DNA of 64,000 nt from Pseudomonas sp. RIT-PI-q (GCF_001297125.1 NZ_LHPC01000031.1:1-64000); one strand, 5' to 3'; shown: positions 9,211-17,381, counted from the first letter of the stretch. The notes: generated by a model from the sequence alone, not told the origin. Translations and numbers: made by a program.

Positions 9211-9976
9211 CCGAGTCCAGGCCGGTGGCTTGTACATCGGGCTGTGCCGCGGTGGAGGCGAGGTAGTCCAGCAACGCCCTGGCTTCGGCCGGATGCTGCG
9301 CACCCACTGGAATGCCGGCGGCGAAGCGGGTCACCGATTGCACCGACTCCGGGATCTTCGCGACAAAACTCACACCAGGGACCGGCAACAACTCGCTGAC
9401 CTGCTGGAAGCCCAGTTGATAGTCGCCAGTAGCAACCACTGAACCCACTGGGATTTTCGGCACCATCGTTGACTTGGGTTTGAGTTGGTCTCCGATGCCC
9501 AGTCGCTTGTACAGCTGATTCTCGATGTACACGCCGCTGGCGCTGTCGGAATAGGCGACAGACTTCGCGTCGAGCAAGGTCTTTTTCAGGCTGTCGACGG
9601 AGCTGATGTCCGGCTTCGGCGCGCCTTCGCGCACGACCAGGCCGATTCGCGAATCGGCCAGTTCGACGCGCGACGCGGGGTCGACTTTACCTTGCTTGAT
9701 CAGGTCGTCGAGGGCATAGCCGACCATGATCACCACGTCGGCCTTTTCACCGCGGGCCAGCCGATTGGGGATCGCTTCCGGCGCTTTGCCCATGGACGGG
9801 CCAAGTGCCGTATCCAGTGTGTTGCCGGTAGACTCGGCGAATTTCGGGCCGAGGACTTTGTAGGCAGCGGTGAAGCCGCCGGAAGTCATCACGCGGATCT
9901 CTTCGGCCTGGGCGACGCTGGTCAGACCGAGGCTGGCCACGAGGGCCAGGGCGGCGAAGTTGAATAGCTTTTTCAT
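9200..9976 (-). CDS. Periplasmic binding-fold protein, probable aconitate isomerase
   Basis: A 258-residue exported protein with a clear signal peptide (MKKLFNFAALALVASLG, cleavage near AQA-EE). The mature part has the ModA-like type II binding fold (RVMTSGGFTAAYKVLGPKF, ADVVIMVGYALDDLI). There are no ABC permease or ATPase genes beside it. Instead it is 25 bp downstream of a citrate/tricarballylate:H+ symporter. Aconitate isomerase of Pseudomonas sp. WU-0701 is a ModA-like periplasmic protein of about 262 residues, so conversion of trans- to cis-aconitate is the best functional guess. A plain solute-binding protein remains possible. The start is set by the signal peptide, not the longer frame to 10081. 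Confidence 0.7.
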   Translation of the reverse strand: MKKLFNFAALALVASLGLTSVAQAEEIRVMTSGGFTAAYKVLGPKFAESTGNTLDTALGPSMGKAPEAIPNRLARGEKADVVIMVGYALDDLIKQGKVDPASRVELADSRIGLVVREGAPKPDISSVDSLKKTLLDAKSVAYSDSASGVYIENQLYKRLGIGDQLKPKSTMVPKIPVGSVVATGDYQLGFQQVSELLPVPGVSFVAKIPESVQSVTRFAAGIPVGAQHPAEARALLDYLASTAAQPDVQATGLDSVSR

Positions 9977-10001
9977 AGGCAGTTTCTCGAAAAGGACGGG
10001 T

Positions 10002-11294
10002 TCAGGAAATGGCCGGTTGCAGGCGTCCGGAGGCTCGGCGATAGAGGTACAACGTCGCGCACAACGCACAAAGCGCCGCAAAACTCATCCAGTAACCGGG
10101 GGCAGCTTTGTCGCCGGTGTACTGGATCAGGAAGGTCGACATCGCCGGGGTGAAACCGCCAAACACCGCCGTCGCCAGGCTGTACGCCAACGAGAACCCG
10201 GCGACTCGCACCTCGACCGGCATGATCTCCGTCAGCGCGGCAATCATCGCGCCGTTGTACAAGCCATAAATAAATGACAACCACAGCAGCACCAGCAGCA
10301 TGTTGATGAAACTCGGCGCGTGCACCAGGTACGTCAGCGCCGGGTATGCGGTGGCGAGGGTCAGCAGGGCCATGGCGATCAACACCGGTCGACGGCCGAT
10401 GCGGTCCGACAATGCGCCGCCAATCGGCAGCCAGAAGAAGTTCGAAACGCCCACCAGCAAGGTCACCAACAGCGCATCGGCGGTGCTCAAGTGCAGCACG
10501 GTTTTGCCGAAGGTCGGCGCGTACACGGTGATCAGGTAAAACGCGGTGGTGGTCAGGGCGACCATCATCATGCCAGCGAACACGATCACCCAGTTCTGCG
10601 CCAGGGTGCGGAACACGTCGCCCATGCTCGGGCGGTGTTTGCGGGCAGCGAACTCCTCGGTTTCCTCCAGGTTACGGCGCAGGAAGAAAATGAACGGTAC
10701 GATCATGCAGCCAACGAAAAACGGAATCCGCCAGCCCCAATCGGCAATCATCGCTGGCGCCATCCATTGGTTCAGGCCATAGCCCAGCGCCGCCGCGACG
10801 ATGATCGCCACCTGCTGACTGGCCGACTGCCAACTGGTGAAAAACCCTTTGTTGCCGGGCGTGGCGATCTCCGAGAGATACACCGAGACACCGCCCATTT
10901 CCGCGCCGGCGGAGAAGCCCTGCAGCAGTCGGCCAATCAACACGATGGCCGGGGCAAACAGGCCGATGGTGTCGTAACCGGGCACCAGCACAATCAGTAT
11001 CGTGCCGCTGGCCATGATCGACAGGGTGACGATCAGCCCTTTGCGTCGACCCACATCATCGATGTACGCACCTAGCACCACCGCGCCCAATGGACGCATC
11101 AGGAAGCCTGCGCCGAACACTGCAAAGGTCATCATCAGGGAGGCGAATTCGCTGCTGGCCGGGAAGAACACGGCAGCGATCTGCGTGGCGTAAAAGCCGA
11201 AAAGGAAGAAGTCGAACTGTTCGAGGAAGTTGCCCGAGGTAACCCGGAAAATCGCACTGGCGCGAGAGCGCCCGGAATGGATTGATGTTGTCAT
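10002..11294 (-). CDS. MFS citrate/tricarballylate:H+ symporter (CitA/TcuC-like)
   Basis: A 430-residue, 12-segment MHS-type transporter. The N-terminal half closely matches the CitA/TcuC family (RVTSGNFLEQFDFFLFGFYA, GFLMRPLGAVVLGAYIDDVG, GRLLQGFSAGAEMGGVSVYL, SEIATPGNKGFFTSWQSASQ). It probably imports tricarboxylates such as citrate, tricarballylate or aconitate with protons. It forms a two-gene operon with the downstream aconitate isomerase-like gene. The start at 11294 follows a GGAG site and matches family N-termini; the longer frame to 11345 adds unrelated residues. The TcuA/TcuB oxidoreductase genes are not in the window, which favours aconitate or citrate over tricarballylate. Confidence 0.85.
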   Translation of the reverse strand: MTTSIHSGRSRASAIFRVTSGNFLEQFDFFLFGFYATQIAAVFFPASSEFASLMMTFAVFGAGFLMRPLGAVVLGAYIDDVGRRKGLIVTLSIMASGTILIVLVPGYDTIGLFAPAIVLIGRLLQGFSAGAEMGGVSVYLSEIATPGNKGFFTSWQSASQQVAIIVAAALGYGLNQWMAPAMIADWGWRIPFFVGCMIVPFIFFLRRNLEETEEFAARKHRPSMGDVFRTLAQNWVIVFAGMMMVALTTTAFYLITVYAPTFGKTVLHLSTADALLVTLLVGVSNFFWLPIGGALSDRIGRRPVLIAMALLTLATAYPALTYLVHAPSFINMLLVLLWLSFIYGLYNGAMIAALTEIMPVEVRVAGFSLAYSLATAVFGGFTPAMSTFLIQYTGDKAAPGYWMSFAALCALCATLYLYRRASGRLQPAIS

Positions 11295-11471
11295 TGACCT
11301 GTACTCCACCGCTTTTATGACGTGCGCTGCCTGGACGCGGCGCACGGTTCTTATTGAGGCGAATGGTGGAGCAGGGCGATCGATATGATAAGTGCATTGT
11401 TGGCATGCATTAATGCGTGAAGCGGATCAATTGGGTCAGCTGTGGGAGCGTCCGGTTTGGCAACCTAAATG

Positions 11472-12077
11472 TCAGAGAAACGCCTCGATATGGGCCATCC
11501 CCCTGGCCACAGACTCATCCTTCTCGCCGACCGGCGCGAAATAGTGCAGCACTTCCCGCGCCGTCTCGGTGCCCTTGAGCCGGGCCAGCAACCACGCAGA
11601 CAGGTACTGCGCCGACAAGCAACCTCCGGCGGTGGCAACATTGCCGTTGGCATAGAACGCCTGATTGACGACATTGACACCCGCCGCCTGCACCCAGGGT
11701 TTGCTGGTGGTGTCGGTGCAGGCTGGCGCGTCGCCGAGCAGTCCGAGTGTGGCCAGCAGGAAGGTTCCGGAACATTGCGCCGCCAGTAATTGGCGGGCCG
11801 GATCGAAACGCAGTTGCTCCATGATCGCGGCATCATTGGCCACTTCACCGGTCTTCATGCCGCTGCCCGCCAGCACCGCATCAGCCTGACAGGCCTCGGC
11901 GAGATCGATGTGCGCATCGATGGTCAAACCGTTCATGGACGTGACCCTGGACGTCGGCGAAGCGATGCTCACGCGCCAATCCTTGTCGCCGAGCAGGGAA
12001 ATCCGGCTGAGCATGCCGTAGGCGATCAGAGAGTCCAGTTCGTTGAAACCGTCGAAGGTCAAAATGGCGATGTGCAT
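11472..12077 (-). CDS. DJ-1/PfpI family protein
   Basis: A 201-residue cytoplasmic protein with the class-I glutamine amidotransferase-like fold. The N-terminus (MHIAILTFDGFNELDSL) and the nucleophile-elbow region LLAAQCSGTFLLATLGLL place it in the DJ-1/PfpI superfamily; the Cys in AQCSG is the expected reactive residue. A later GGCLSAQYLSAWLLARL stretch is typical of the AraC-associated branch, but no AraC domain is fused here. It is a single gene. Hydratase, isonitrile hydratase-like, or glyoxalase-type activity cannot be chosen from sequence alone. Confidence 0.82.
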   Translation of the reverse strand: MHIAILTFDGFNELDSLIAYGMLSRISLLGDKDWRVSIASPTSRVTSMNGLTIDAHIDLAEACQADAVLAGSGMKTGEVANDAAIMEQLRFDPARQLLAAQCSGTFLLATLGLLGDAPACTDTTSKPWVQAAGVNVVNQAFYANGNVATAGGCLSAQYLSAWLLARLKGTETAREVLHYFAPVGEKDESVARGMAHIEAFL

Positions 12078-12175
12078 GGCGAATCCCGATTGTTTTTTTC
12101 AGCCTACGCCGGCACTGCGTGAAGCTGCCCGTACAGTCCGCTACAGAATCGTCGCAACAGTCGCCGCCGAGGGGG

Positions 12176-13249
12176 CTATTCGCTGTGGGCGCGCGCCGGG
12201 CTTTCAGTGCCCAACCGATACTGATTATTCCCGCTGCGCTTGGCTTCATACATCGCCAGGTCGGCAATGTGAATCAACCGGTCCATGCTCGGCGCGTGGT
12301 CCGGGAATACCGCCACACCGAGGCTGCTGCCGATGTGGCGCTGGTCGTTGCCGATGCTGATGGGCGGCGAGAGTTCGACGAAGATTTTCTGGCAGATGCT
12401 GCGAGCCTCATCCTGCAGGCTGATGCCTTGGGCCAGGCCCTGCAGGATGACCACAAATTCGTCGCCGCCGATCCGCGCGACGGTGTCGGTTGAGCGCAGG
12501 ATTCTTTTCAGCCGGGTGGCGGTGGTGATCAGCACCCGGTCGCCGGCGGCATGCCCGTAGACATCGTTGATCGCCTTGAAACCATTCAGATCGACGAACA
12601 CCAATGCCACTCTCGTAGCGCTGATGCGCGCCTGTTCCAGCGCCTCGGACAGACGCTCTTCGAGCACCAGGCGATTGGGCAGACCGGTCAGTGGGTCGAA
12701 GTGGGCCAGGTGTTGCAGGTAGCTGGCGGAGGCTTTTTCCTCCGTGATATCGCGCACCACGCCCATCATCTTGATGGTTGCATCGTGGTCGTTCTTGACC
12801 ACATTGCCGGTTTCCCGCAACCAGCGAATAGTGCCGTCGGGCCAGACGACCCGGTATTCCTCGTCATGATTTTCGCCGGTTTCCAGGCAACGCAGCTCAC
12901 CGGCCCGGACCTTGGCCCGGTCGTCCGGGTGCACGCAGGCGCAAAACAATGCGTAGGAGGGCGTTACTTCACCGATCTTGAAACCGAACATGCCGTAGAT
13001 CGCGTCCGACCAGTAGAGCTTGTCGGTGTCGACATCCCAATCCCAGGTGCCGATGCGAGCGAAGTATTGGCTGCGTTTGAAGCGCTCGGCATCGCCGTCC
13101 TGATGAATATTCTGCCCATCGGTCAGGCTGGCGATCAGCACGCGAGATTCGGCCAACTGCTTGCGCAACGAGCGCACGCGACAGATCAACGCGACGATCA
13201 GGGCAAGCATCACCGAACCGATGGCGGCGCTGGTCCAGGCCAGATTCAT
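12176..13249 (-). CDS. Membrane-anchored PAS-GGDEF diguanylate cyclase
   Basis: A 357-residue protein predicted to make cyclic di-GMP. One N-terminal membrane segment (residues about 4-24, MLALIVALICRV) is followed by a short coil, a PAS domain at about 55-170 (RIGTWDWDVDTDKLYWSDAI), and a GGDEF domain at about 180-345. The catalytic motif is intact (ARIGGDEFVVIL), and an RxxD inhibitory site (RSTD) lies five residues before it, so product feedback inhibition is expected. There is no EAL domain. It is a single gene; the signal sensed by the PAS domain is unknown. Confidence 0.9.
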   Translation of the reverse strand: MNLAWTSAAIGSVMLALIVALICRVRSLRKQLAESRVLIASLTDGQNIHQDGDAERFKRSQYFARIGTWDWDVDTDKLYWSDAIYGMFGFKIGEVTPSYALFCACVHPDDRAKVRAGELRCLETGENHDEEYRVVWPDGTIRWLRETGNVVKNDHDATIKMMGVVRDITEEKASASYLQHLAHFDPLTGLPNRLVLEERLSEALEQARISATRVALVFVDLNGFKAINDVYGHAAGDRVLITTATRLKRILRSTDTVARIGGDEFVVILQGLAQGISLQDEARSICQKIFVELSPPISIGNDQRHIGSSLGVAVFPDHAPSMDRLIHIADLAMYEAKRSGNNQYRLGTESPARAHSE

Positions 13250-13329
13250 TCAGGGATTGCCATCATGGCGCATCAGCCGTACAGAAAAGATGCGCTAATG
13301 TTAGTTCACGTGGCCTGAAAACAGCAGGC

Positions 13330-13653
13330 TCATAACACCTCGCCTTTGTCCCACAGCAGCACCAATTCACCCGGTGCCCGATCCTCAGGCACTTTCATCA
13401 CCATCCGATCGTCCTGTTCGCCGCTGCGAAAGTGCACCTCAATTTCAAAGAAACGCTGATCACCGCGACCCGAGGCGGAGTCTGCGAGCGGCAGGCAACC
13501 TTCCAGCAATGAACAGATGCGCGTGCGCTGATCGAGGTCGCATTGCGCGAATTCGATTCGACGAGGACGGGTCAACGCGTGGATCGCCGCCACACCGCCC
13601 TGGCGGGAAAGACGTACCACGGCATCATCACCCAGCATTGGCAAAGTTTTCAT
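13330..13653 (-). CDS. Emfourin-like inhibitor of the neighbouring M4 protease
   Basis: A 107-residue soluble protein without a signal peptide. Its start overlaps the stop of the upstream metalloprotease gene by 4 bp, so translation is likely coupled. In Serratia, protealysin is followed by the gene for emfourin, a slow tight-binding M4 protease inhibitor of about this size; position, size and the conserved core (MVMKVPEDRAPGELVLLWDK) fit that family. Inferred role: protecting the cell from the unsecreted protease. The call rests mainly on operon context and family resemblance. Confidence 0.72.
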   Translation of the reverse strand: MKTLPMLGDDAVVRLSRQGGVAAIHALTRPRRIEFAQCDLDQRTRICSLLEGCLPLADSASGRGDQRFFEIEVHFRSGEQDDRMVMKVPEDRAPGELVLLWDKGEVL

Positions 13654-14714
13654 GGTTTCTCCTGAGTGACATCGACCCCCACTTCGGACCAGGCATGCTG
13701 CACCGCCTTGGCCTCATCGGGGCCAAAAAGTTGCCGGGCATGCACGATGGTCAGATCGGCGAATGCACTGAATGTCGCTTCGCTGCTCAGGCGCCTGTCG
13801 CACAGCGTGTCGTACCAGATGCGGCCGGCTTTCTCCCAGGCAAACCCGCCTAGTGCCTTGGCCGCGAGATAGAACGCGCGGTTGGGTATGCCGGAATTGA
13901 TGTGGACACCGCCGTTGTCTTCCTGCGTGACGACGAATTTGCGCATGTGCTCCGGTTGTGGATCCTTGCCCAGCAGCGGGTCGTCATACGCCGTGCCGGG
14001 ATGGGCCATCGAGCGTAGTCCGATGCCTTTGATCCGTGGCGTCAGCAGGTCGGCACCGATCAGCCAGTCCGCCTCTTTGGCTGTCTGGCCCAGTACGTGT
14101 TGCTTGATCAGCACCCCGAATACATCCGATATCGATTCATTCAAGGCTCCGGACTGGCCGGCGTACACCAGGCCCGCTTCGCTTTCGATCACGCCGTGGG
14201 TCAGCTCGTGTCCGATTACATCCAGTGAGCGGGTGAAACGCTCGAAAATTTCGCCATCGCCGTCACCGAAGACCATCTGTGCACCGTTCCAGAACGCATT
14301 TTCATAGTCCTGGCCGTAATGCACACTGCCGATCAGGGCAAAACCTTTATTGTCGATCGAGTCGCGGCCCAGCACCTTCCAGAAAAACTCATGGCTGGCG
14401 CCCAACGCATCATAGGCCTCGTCGACCGCTGCATCGCCCGTCGGCGGTTGGCTTTCAAGGCGCGCCGGCATTCCCGGCAGGAGCATTTTTCCCTGCGCAT
14501 CATAGAGGCTGCGCTGTACCAGACCGGGTTGAGTGGAGGGCGGCAGGATCGTCGCCGCCGCGGAACGTACCGGTGGAGTCGGCGAATGACGAAGGGCGCG
14601 CACGTGGGTCAACGTGATCAGTGCGCTGGAGCGCTGCCGCTCGGAGCCGTGGGCAATAATGCGGTTGAGGATGTAGGGCGGAATGAAACTGCGCAGTGAT
14701 CGTGAGTCGGTCAT
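13650..14714 (-). CDS. Protealysin-like M4 zinc metallopeptidase
   Basis: A 354-residue thermolysin-family protease. The zinc motif HELTH is at residues 169-173 and the third ligand Glu at 193 in GALNESISD; INSGIPNRAFY lies further on. There is no classical signal peptide. The short N-terminal region with FIPPYILNRI matches the roughly 50-residue protealysin-type propeptide rather than the long thermolysin propeptide. Protealysin-like enzymes of this kind often act inside the cell or leave without Sec. It is encoded just upstream of its presumed inhibitor, with a 4-bp overlap. Confidence 0.88.
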   Translation of the reverse strand: MTDSRSLRSFIPPYILNRIIAHGSERQRSSALITLTHVRALRHSPTPPVRSAAATILPPSTQPGLVQRSLYDAQGKMLLPGMPARLESQPPTGDAAVDEAYDALGASHEFFWKVLGRDSIDNKGFALIGSVHYGQDYENAFWNGAQMVFGDGDGEIFERFTRSLDVIGHELTHGVIESEAGLVYAGQSGALNESISDVFGVLIKQHVLGQTAKEADWLIGADLLTPRIKGIGLRSMAHPGTAYDDPLLGKDPQPEHMRKFVVTQEDNGGVHINSGIPNRAFYLAAKALGGFAWEKAGRIWYDTLCDRRLSSEATFSAFADLTIVHARQLFGPDEAKAVQHAWSEVGVDVTQEKP

Positions 14715-14860
14715 CAGAGCGTCCTTTCCTGAGTACGAAATCGATACTCATGTGAGCAGGCGGGCGACGTTTCGGTTCCATGGATTGCCATCAGCGCCGG
14801 ATTCTGCGAAAACCACCGTCCGCGCCCTCATGAACGGGCGACAGTGAACGAGTAAGAAGT

Positions 14861-15199
14861 ATGAACGACGAATTGCAAATCATTGACCTTGAACCAGGCG
14901 ATGGCAAAGCCGCCGTCAAAGGCGCGCTGATCACCACTCAATACCGTGGCTGGCTGGAAGACGGCACCGAATTCGATTCTTCCTACAGCCGAGGGAAGCC
15001 TTTCCAGTGTGTGATCGGCACCGGTCGCGTGATCAAGGGCTGGGATCAGGGAATCATGGGCATGCAGGTCGGCGGCAAGCGCAAACTGCTGGTGCCCGCA
15101 CATTTGGCATACGGCGAGCGTTCGATGGGGGCGATTACCCCCCATTCGAATCTGATTTTCGAGATTGAATTGCTGGAAGTGCTGACGCGGGATGATTGA
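14861..15199 (+). CDS. FKBP-type peptidyl-prolyl cis-trans isomerase
   Basis: A 112-residue single-domain FKBP without a signal peptide, catalysing X-Pro isomerisation in the cytoplasm. Active-site features are intact: the YRGWLEDGTEFDSSYSRG start, then VIKGWDQGIMGMQVGGKRK, and LAYGERSMGAITPHSNLIFE with the aromatic and hydrophobic pocket residues. Length is normal for the small FkpA/Fbp group. A decayed partial copy of its 3' half lies about 430 bp downstream, on the other side of an orphan small gene. Confidence 0.92.
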   Translation: MNDELQIIDLEPGDGKAAVKGALITTQYRGWLEDGTEFDSSYSRGKPFQCVIGTGRVIKGWDQGIMGMQVGGKRKLLVPAHLAYGERSMGAITPHSNLIFEIELLEVLTRDD

Positions 15200-15203
15200 G
15201 CCG

Positions 15204-15234
15204 TTGTGGTGAGGGGCAAGCTCCCTCACCACAA
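15204..15234. terminator. Perfect hairpin after the FKBP gene (REP-like)
   Basis: TTGTGGTGAGGG and its complement surround a short GCAAG loop, 5 bp after the FKBP stop codon. It lacks a U-run, so it is either a single-REP variant or an mRNA-stabilising or terminating hairpin for the FKBP transcript. Confidence 0.6.
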
Positions 15235-15260
15235 ATCCCAGTATTCGAACGCTCGGCGGG

Positions 15261-15596
15261 TCAGGTGAATGCGTCAATATCGTCAAGCGTGTCCGCAACA
15301 ATGCCTTCCAGCGAAGGAAATTTGTTCTTCACAGTTGCGAGTGCTGGAAGGACCCTGTATCTATCCAGTCGACTATGCCTGCGAGCTATGTGACCCAGCG
15401 CCGTGACGGCGGACGCTGCAACTGATTCAGTCTCACTTGCGAGGTAGTTGAGGCACGTGTTCTGAGCCCAGGTTCTATCGTCTTCATTCAGCCCGATAGA
15501 AACCAATGCCGCAATAACGTTCGTATCCACGCCGCTGGCCAGAAACTTCGTCGCTTCATCGTGGCTCATTGATGGATTTTGGTAGAGAAAGCTCAC
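15261..15596 (-). CDS. Small HEAT-like helical protein, possible orphan immunity protein
   Basis: A 111-residue, all-helical, acidic protein not assigned to a named family here. The pattern VIAALVSIGLNEDDRTWAQ ... AASAVTALGHIARRH resembles two HEAT-like repeats. It starts with GTG at 15596, supported by an AGGAG site 6 bases upstream. It lies on the same strand as, and just downstream of, a bacteriocin toxin-immunity pair, separated from it by a decayed FKBP fragment. Small HEAT-like proteins often act as immunity proteins in polymorphic toxin loci, so an orphan immunity role is inferred from context only. Confidence 0.6.
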   Translation of the reverse strand: MSFLYQNPSMSHDEATKFLASGVDTNVIAALVSIGLNEDDRTWAQNTCLNYLASETESVAASAVTALGHIARRHSRLDRYRVLPALATVKNKFPSLEGIVADTLDDIDAFT

Positions 15597-15605
15597 TTTT
15601 TACTC

Positions 15606-15733
15606 CTGGAATATTGCCCTTTCTTATGGGCATGCAGGCAGGCGGCAAGTGCAGGTCGCTGGTGACGGCGCATCTGGTGTGTGAAGGAGCGTTGTGGCCC
15701 GTTGTTTGCCTAGAGTTCCTGACTTCGCACTCG
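15606..15733 (+). pseudogene. Decayed 3' fragment of a duplicated FKBP gene
   Basis: From 15625 the plus strand reads ATGGGCATGCAGGCAGGCGG and continues parallel to the intact FKBP gene from about 15055, with about 41 of 54 bases identical in my ungapped alignment. Translation gives MGMQAGGKCRSLVTAHL against MGMQVGGKRKLLVPAHL. After GAGCGTT a block is missing, and the tail (GAGTTCCTGAC) resembles the end of the intact gene (GAAGTGCTGAC). No start codon or complete domain remains, so it is a remnant, not a gene. Confidence 0.75.
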
Positions 15734-15734
15734 C

Positions 15735-15974
15735 CTACTCGCGCACACCTATGAAGAGGTCCAGTTCAGTCGGTAACCGCTCATTGAGAGCTATGGCGAT
15801 TTGTTGGACTTGCTCGTCGGTTAGCAGCCATTCCCCATCCGCACTTTCATCGAGACTTTTCCAGCCAAGACAACCCATTACCAAGGCCTCAAACTGAGGT
15901 CGAACCGTAAGTTCGTATTTTAAGGAGTCATCCTCGACATCACCTTTTAAGAAACCGCTAATCCATAAAAACAT
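15735..15974 (-). CDS. Probable immunity protein for the E3-type rRNase bacteriocin
   Basis: A 79-residue, strongly acidic protein starting 15 bp after the toxin stop codon, with an AGAGG ribosome site. Size, charge and position fit a nuclease-bacteriocin immunity protein, which binds and blocks the toxin domain before release. The sequence does not obviously resemble colicin E3 immunity protein, so the family is unassigned. Base composition is AT-richer than the surrounding core genes, as for the toxin. Confidence 0.72.
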   Translation of the reverse strand: MFLWISGFLKGDVEDDSLKYELTVRPQFEALVMGCLGWKSLDESADGEWLLTDEQVQQIAIALNERLPTELDLFIGVRE

Positions 15975-15989
15975 AAATAGCCTCTTAAT

Positions 15990-17213
15990 TTATTTTGGGG
16001 TGGTTCTACCAGGTTTTGCGGGGTCTATCTGTTCACCTGTTTCGTGGTTGAACTCGCCAATATGCTTACCTTGTTTATCGTAGATCTCTATTGCGCCCGT
16101 CTTGCTGTCCCATTCGTATATCCGCCCCTTCCGGTCTTTCCACCGGCTGCGCTTACTCCCTCCGCCCTGAACACTGCTTTTTGATTTAACAGGAAGGGCA
16201 TCAGGAAATGCAGGTAATGCCAGCGGTGGTCGGTGGTACTTTATATCACCGCTGCCAGCAGTTCTTGAAACCACAACATACAGCGGCTGCACACCAGAAT
16301 CAGCCGGGAAAACAAGGATGAAGTCCTTGTACTCAGGCGGGTAAATCGGATCGACGATGATGTTATCTGCCTGCTCGGTAGGCGGATAAATCCAGATGTG
16401 AGGGACTTGTGGGGCAGCTTCCAGCGCCGGGATTCCGAAAGTGTTAGATAGGGCATCGGCTGGGGTCCATATCAGCGTTCTCCCGTTGCCGAAATCAGCC
16501 ACTTGCCGAGTGCCTTGAGCGACGAACTGCACCACAGGAATCATTTCCCAATCGCTGCGCTTCTGGGTGTTGTATCCGTATCCTTTCAAGGTGCCATCGG
16601 CCTGTTGTTCGATATGCAGTCGGACACGTGTGCGGCCTTCCTTGAGTGATTTGAGCTGTTCTTCTGTGTACAGAGAACTGTCTCCCAGACTCGACGGCCA
16701 GAGCAGTGCAAGTATTCCCACTAATATGCCAACAGCGACACCTCCCGCTACGACGCCGGCACCGCCAGCGGCAGTTGTCCCGGTGCCAGAAACACCGACC
16801 CCGCCTAAAACAAGCGTTCCCAAGGCTGCCGGTAGCGCACTACCACTGATTTTCTTGAGAGGGATGTTTCCCGCGGCGTCCCTTTCTCGGCCGCCTAGCA
16901 GAGAGAATTTTCCGTAATCGGCCAGTTTCTCGACGGGGACAAACCCGGTCGGGTTGACGTGATTGATTACGCCGTCGGGAAGGTTGCAACTTTTGGCGAA
17001 CACGCAACCTTTGGGGGGCGGAGGGTCCTGTTGTTGAGGTCGCTTTATGGAACGGTCTTCATATGCCTGTTGCCGGGCCAACATGTCGTCAAAATTCTTT
17101 TGCCTGGCATCGCGCTCTGCCAGTTCGGTGGCGTTCATGTAGCGGCTGGTGATGTGATGCCCGTCGCCTGACGGTGGGTTTTGAACCCGAGGGATGTCTG
17201 TGTTACGAGGCAT
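15990..17213 (-). CDS. S-type pyocin-like bacteriocin with colicin E3-type rRNase domain
   Basis: A 407-residue toxin. Residues 1-65 are charged and Gln-rich; 68-80 hold KGCVFAKSCNLPD; 124-175 are Gly/Ala-rich and hydrophobic; about 175-320 match the pyocin S translocation domain; 354-407 match the colicin E3 16S rRNA-cleaving domain (RSRWKDRKGRIYEWDSKTG). Asp369, Glu376 and Arg403 align with E3 Asp510, Glu517 and Arg545, but the E3 catalytic His513 is Thr372. The protein is short and has no recognisable receptor-binding domain. The start at 17213 is preferred to 17267 because AAGGA lies upstream. An immunity gene follows directly. A contact- or T6SS-delivered role is an alternative to free release. 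Confidence 0.82.
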   Translation of the reverse strand: MPRNTDIPRVQNPPSGDGHHITSRYMNATELAERDARQKNFDDMLARQQAYEDRSIKRPQQQDPPPPKGCVFAKSCNLPDGVINHVNPTGFVPVEKLADYGKFSLLGGRERDAAGNIPLKKISGSALPAALGTLVLGGVGVSGTGTTAAGGAGVVAGGVAVGILVGILALLWPSSLGDSSLYTEEQLKSLKEGRTRVRLHIEQQADGTLKGYGYNTQKRSDWEMIPVVQFVAQGTRQVADFGNGRTLIWTPADALSNTFGIPALEAAPQVPHIWIYPPTEQADNIIVDPIYPPEYKDFILVFPADSGVQPLYVVVSRTAGSGDIKYHRPPLALPAFPDALPVKSKSSVQGGGSKRSRWKDRKGRIYEWDSKTGAIEIYDKQGKHIGEFNHETGEQIDPAKPGRTTPK

Positions 17214-17322
17214 GAGCGTCCTTGTTTCATCTTCTGAAAGCGATGAGGACGCTATATCAACGGGCATTTGATAGATGTAGGACGGGTCTGAAACTCTGGC
17301 CGTTGTTACAAATGGAGTTCCT

Positions 17323-17362
17323 CGTTTTAGCTCAGCTTGTCGTCATCCGCTGAGCTGAAACG
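17323..17362. other. Inverted repeat between dcyD and the bacteriocin gene
   Basis: Arms CGTTTTAGCTCAG (17323-17335) and CTGAGCTGAAACG (17350-17362) pair over 13 bp with one mismatch and a 14-base loop. It lies 19 bp after the dcyD stop and 110 bp before the toxin start on the same strand. It may be a dcyD terminator or a control site for the toxin gene. Confidence 0.55.
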
Positions 17363-17381
17363 GGAAAACCCGGATTAACGC

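Noticed and set aside
15569..15754. Possible 61-codon gene in the FKBP remnant
   Set aside because: Its only recognisable part is the decayed FKBP segment; no ribosome site or complete domain.
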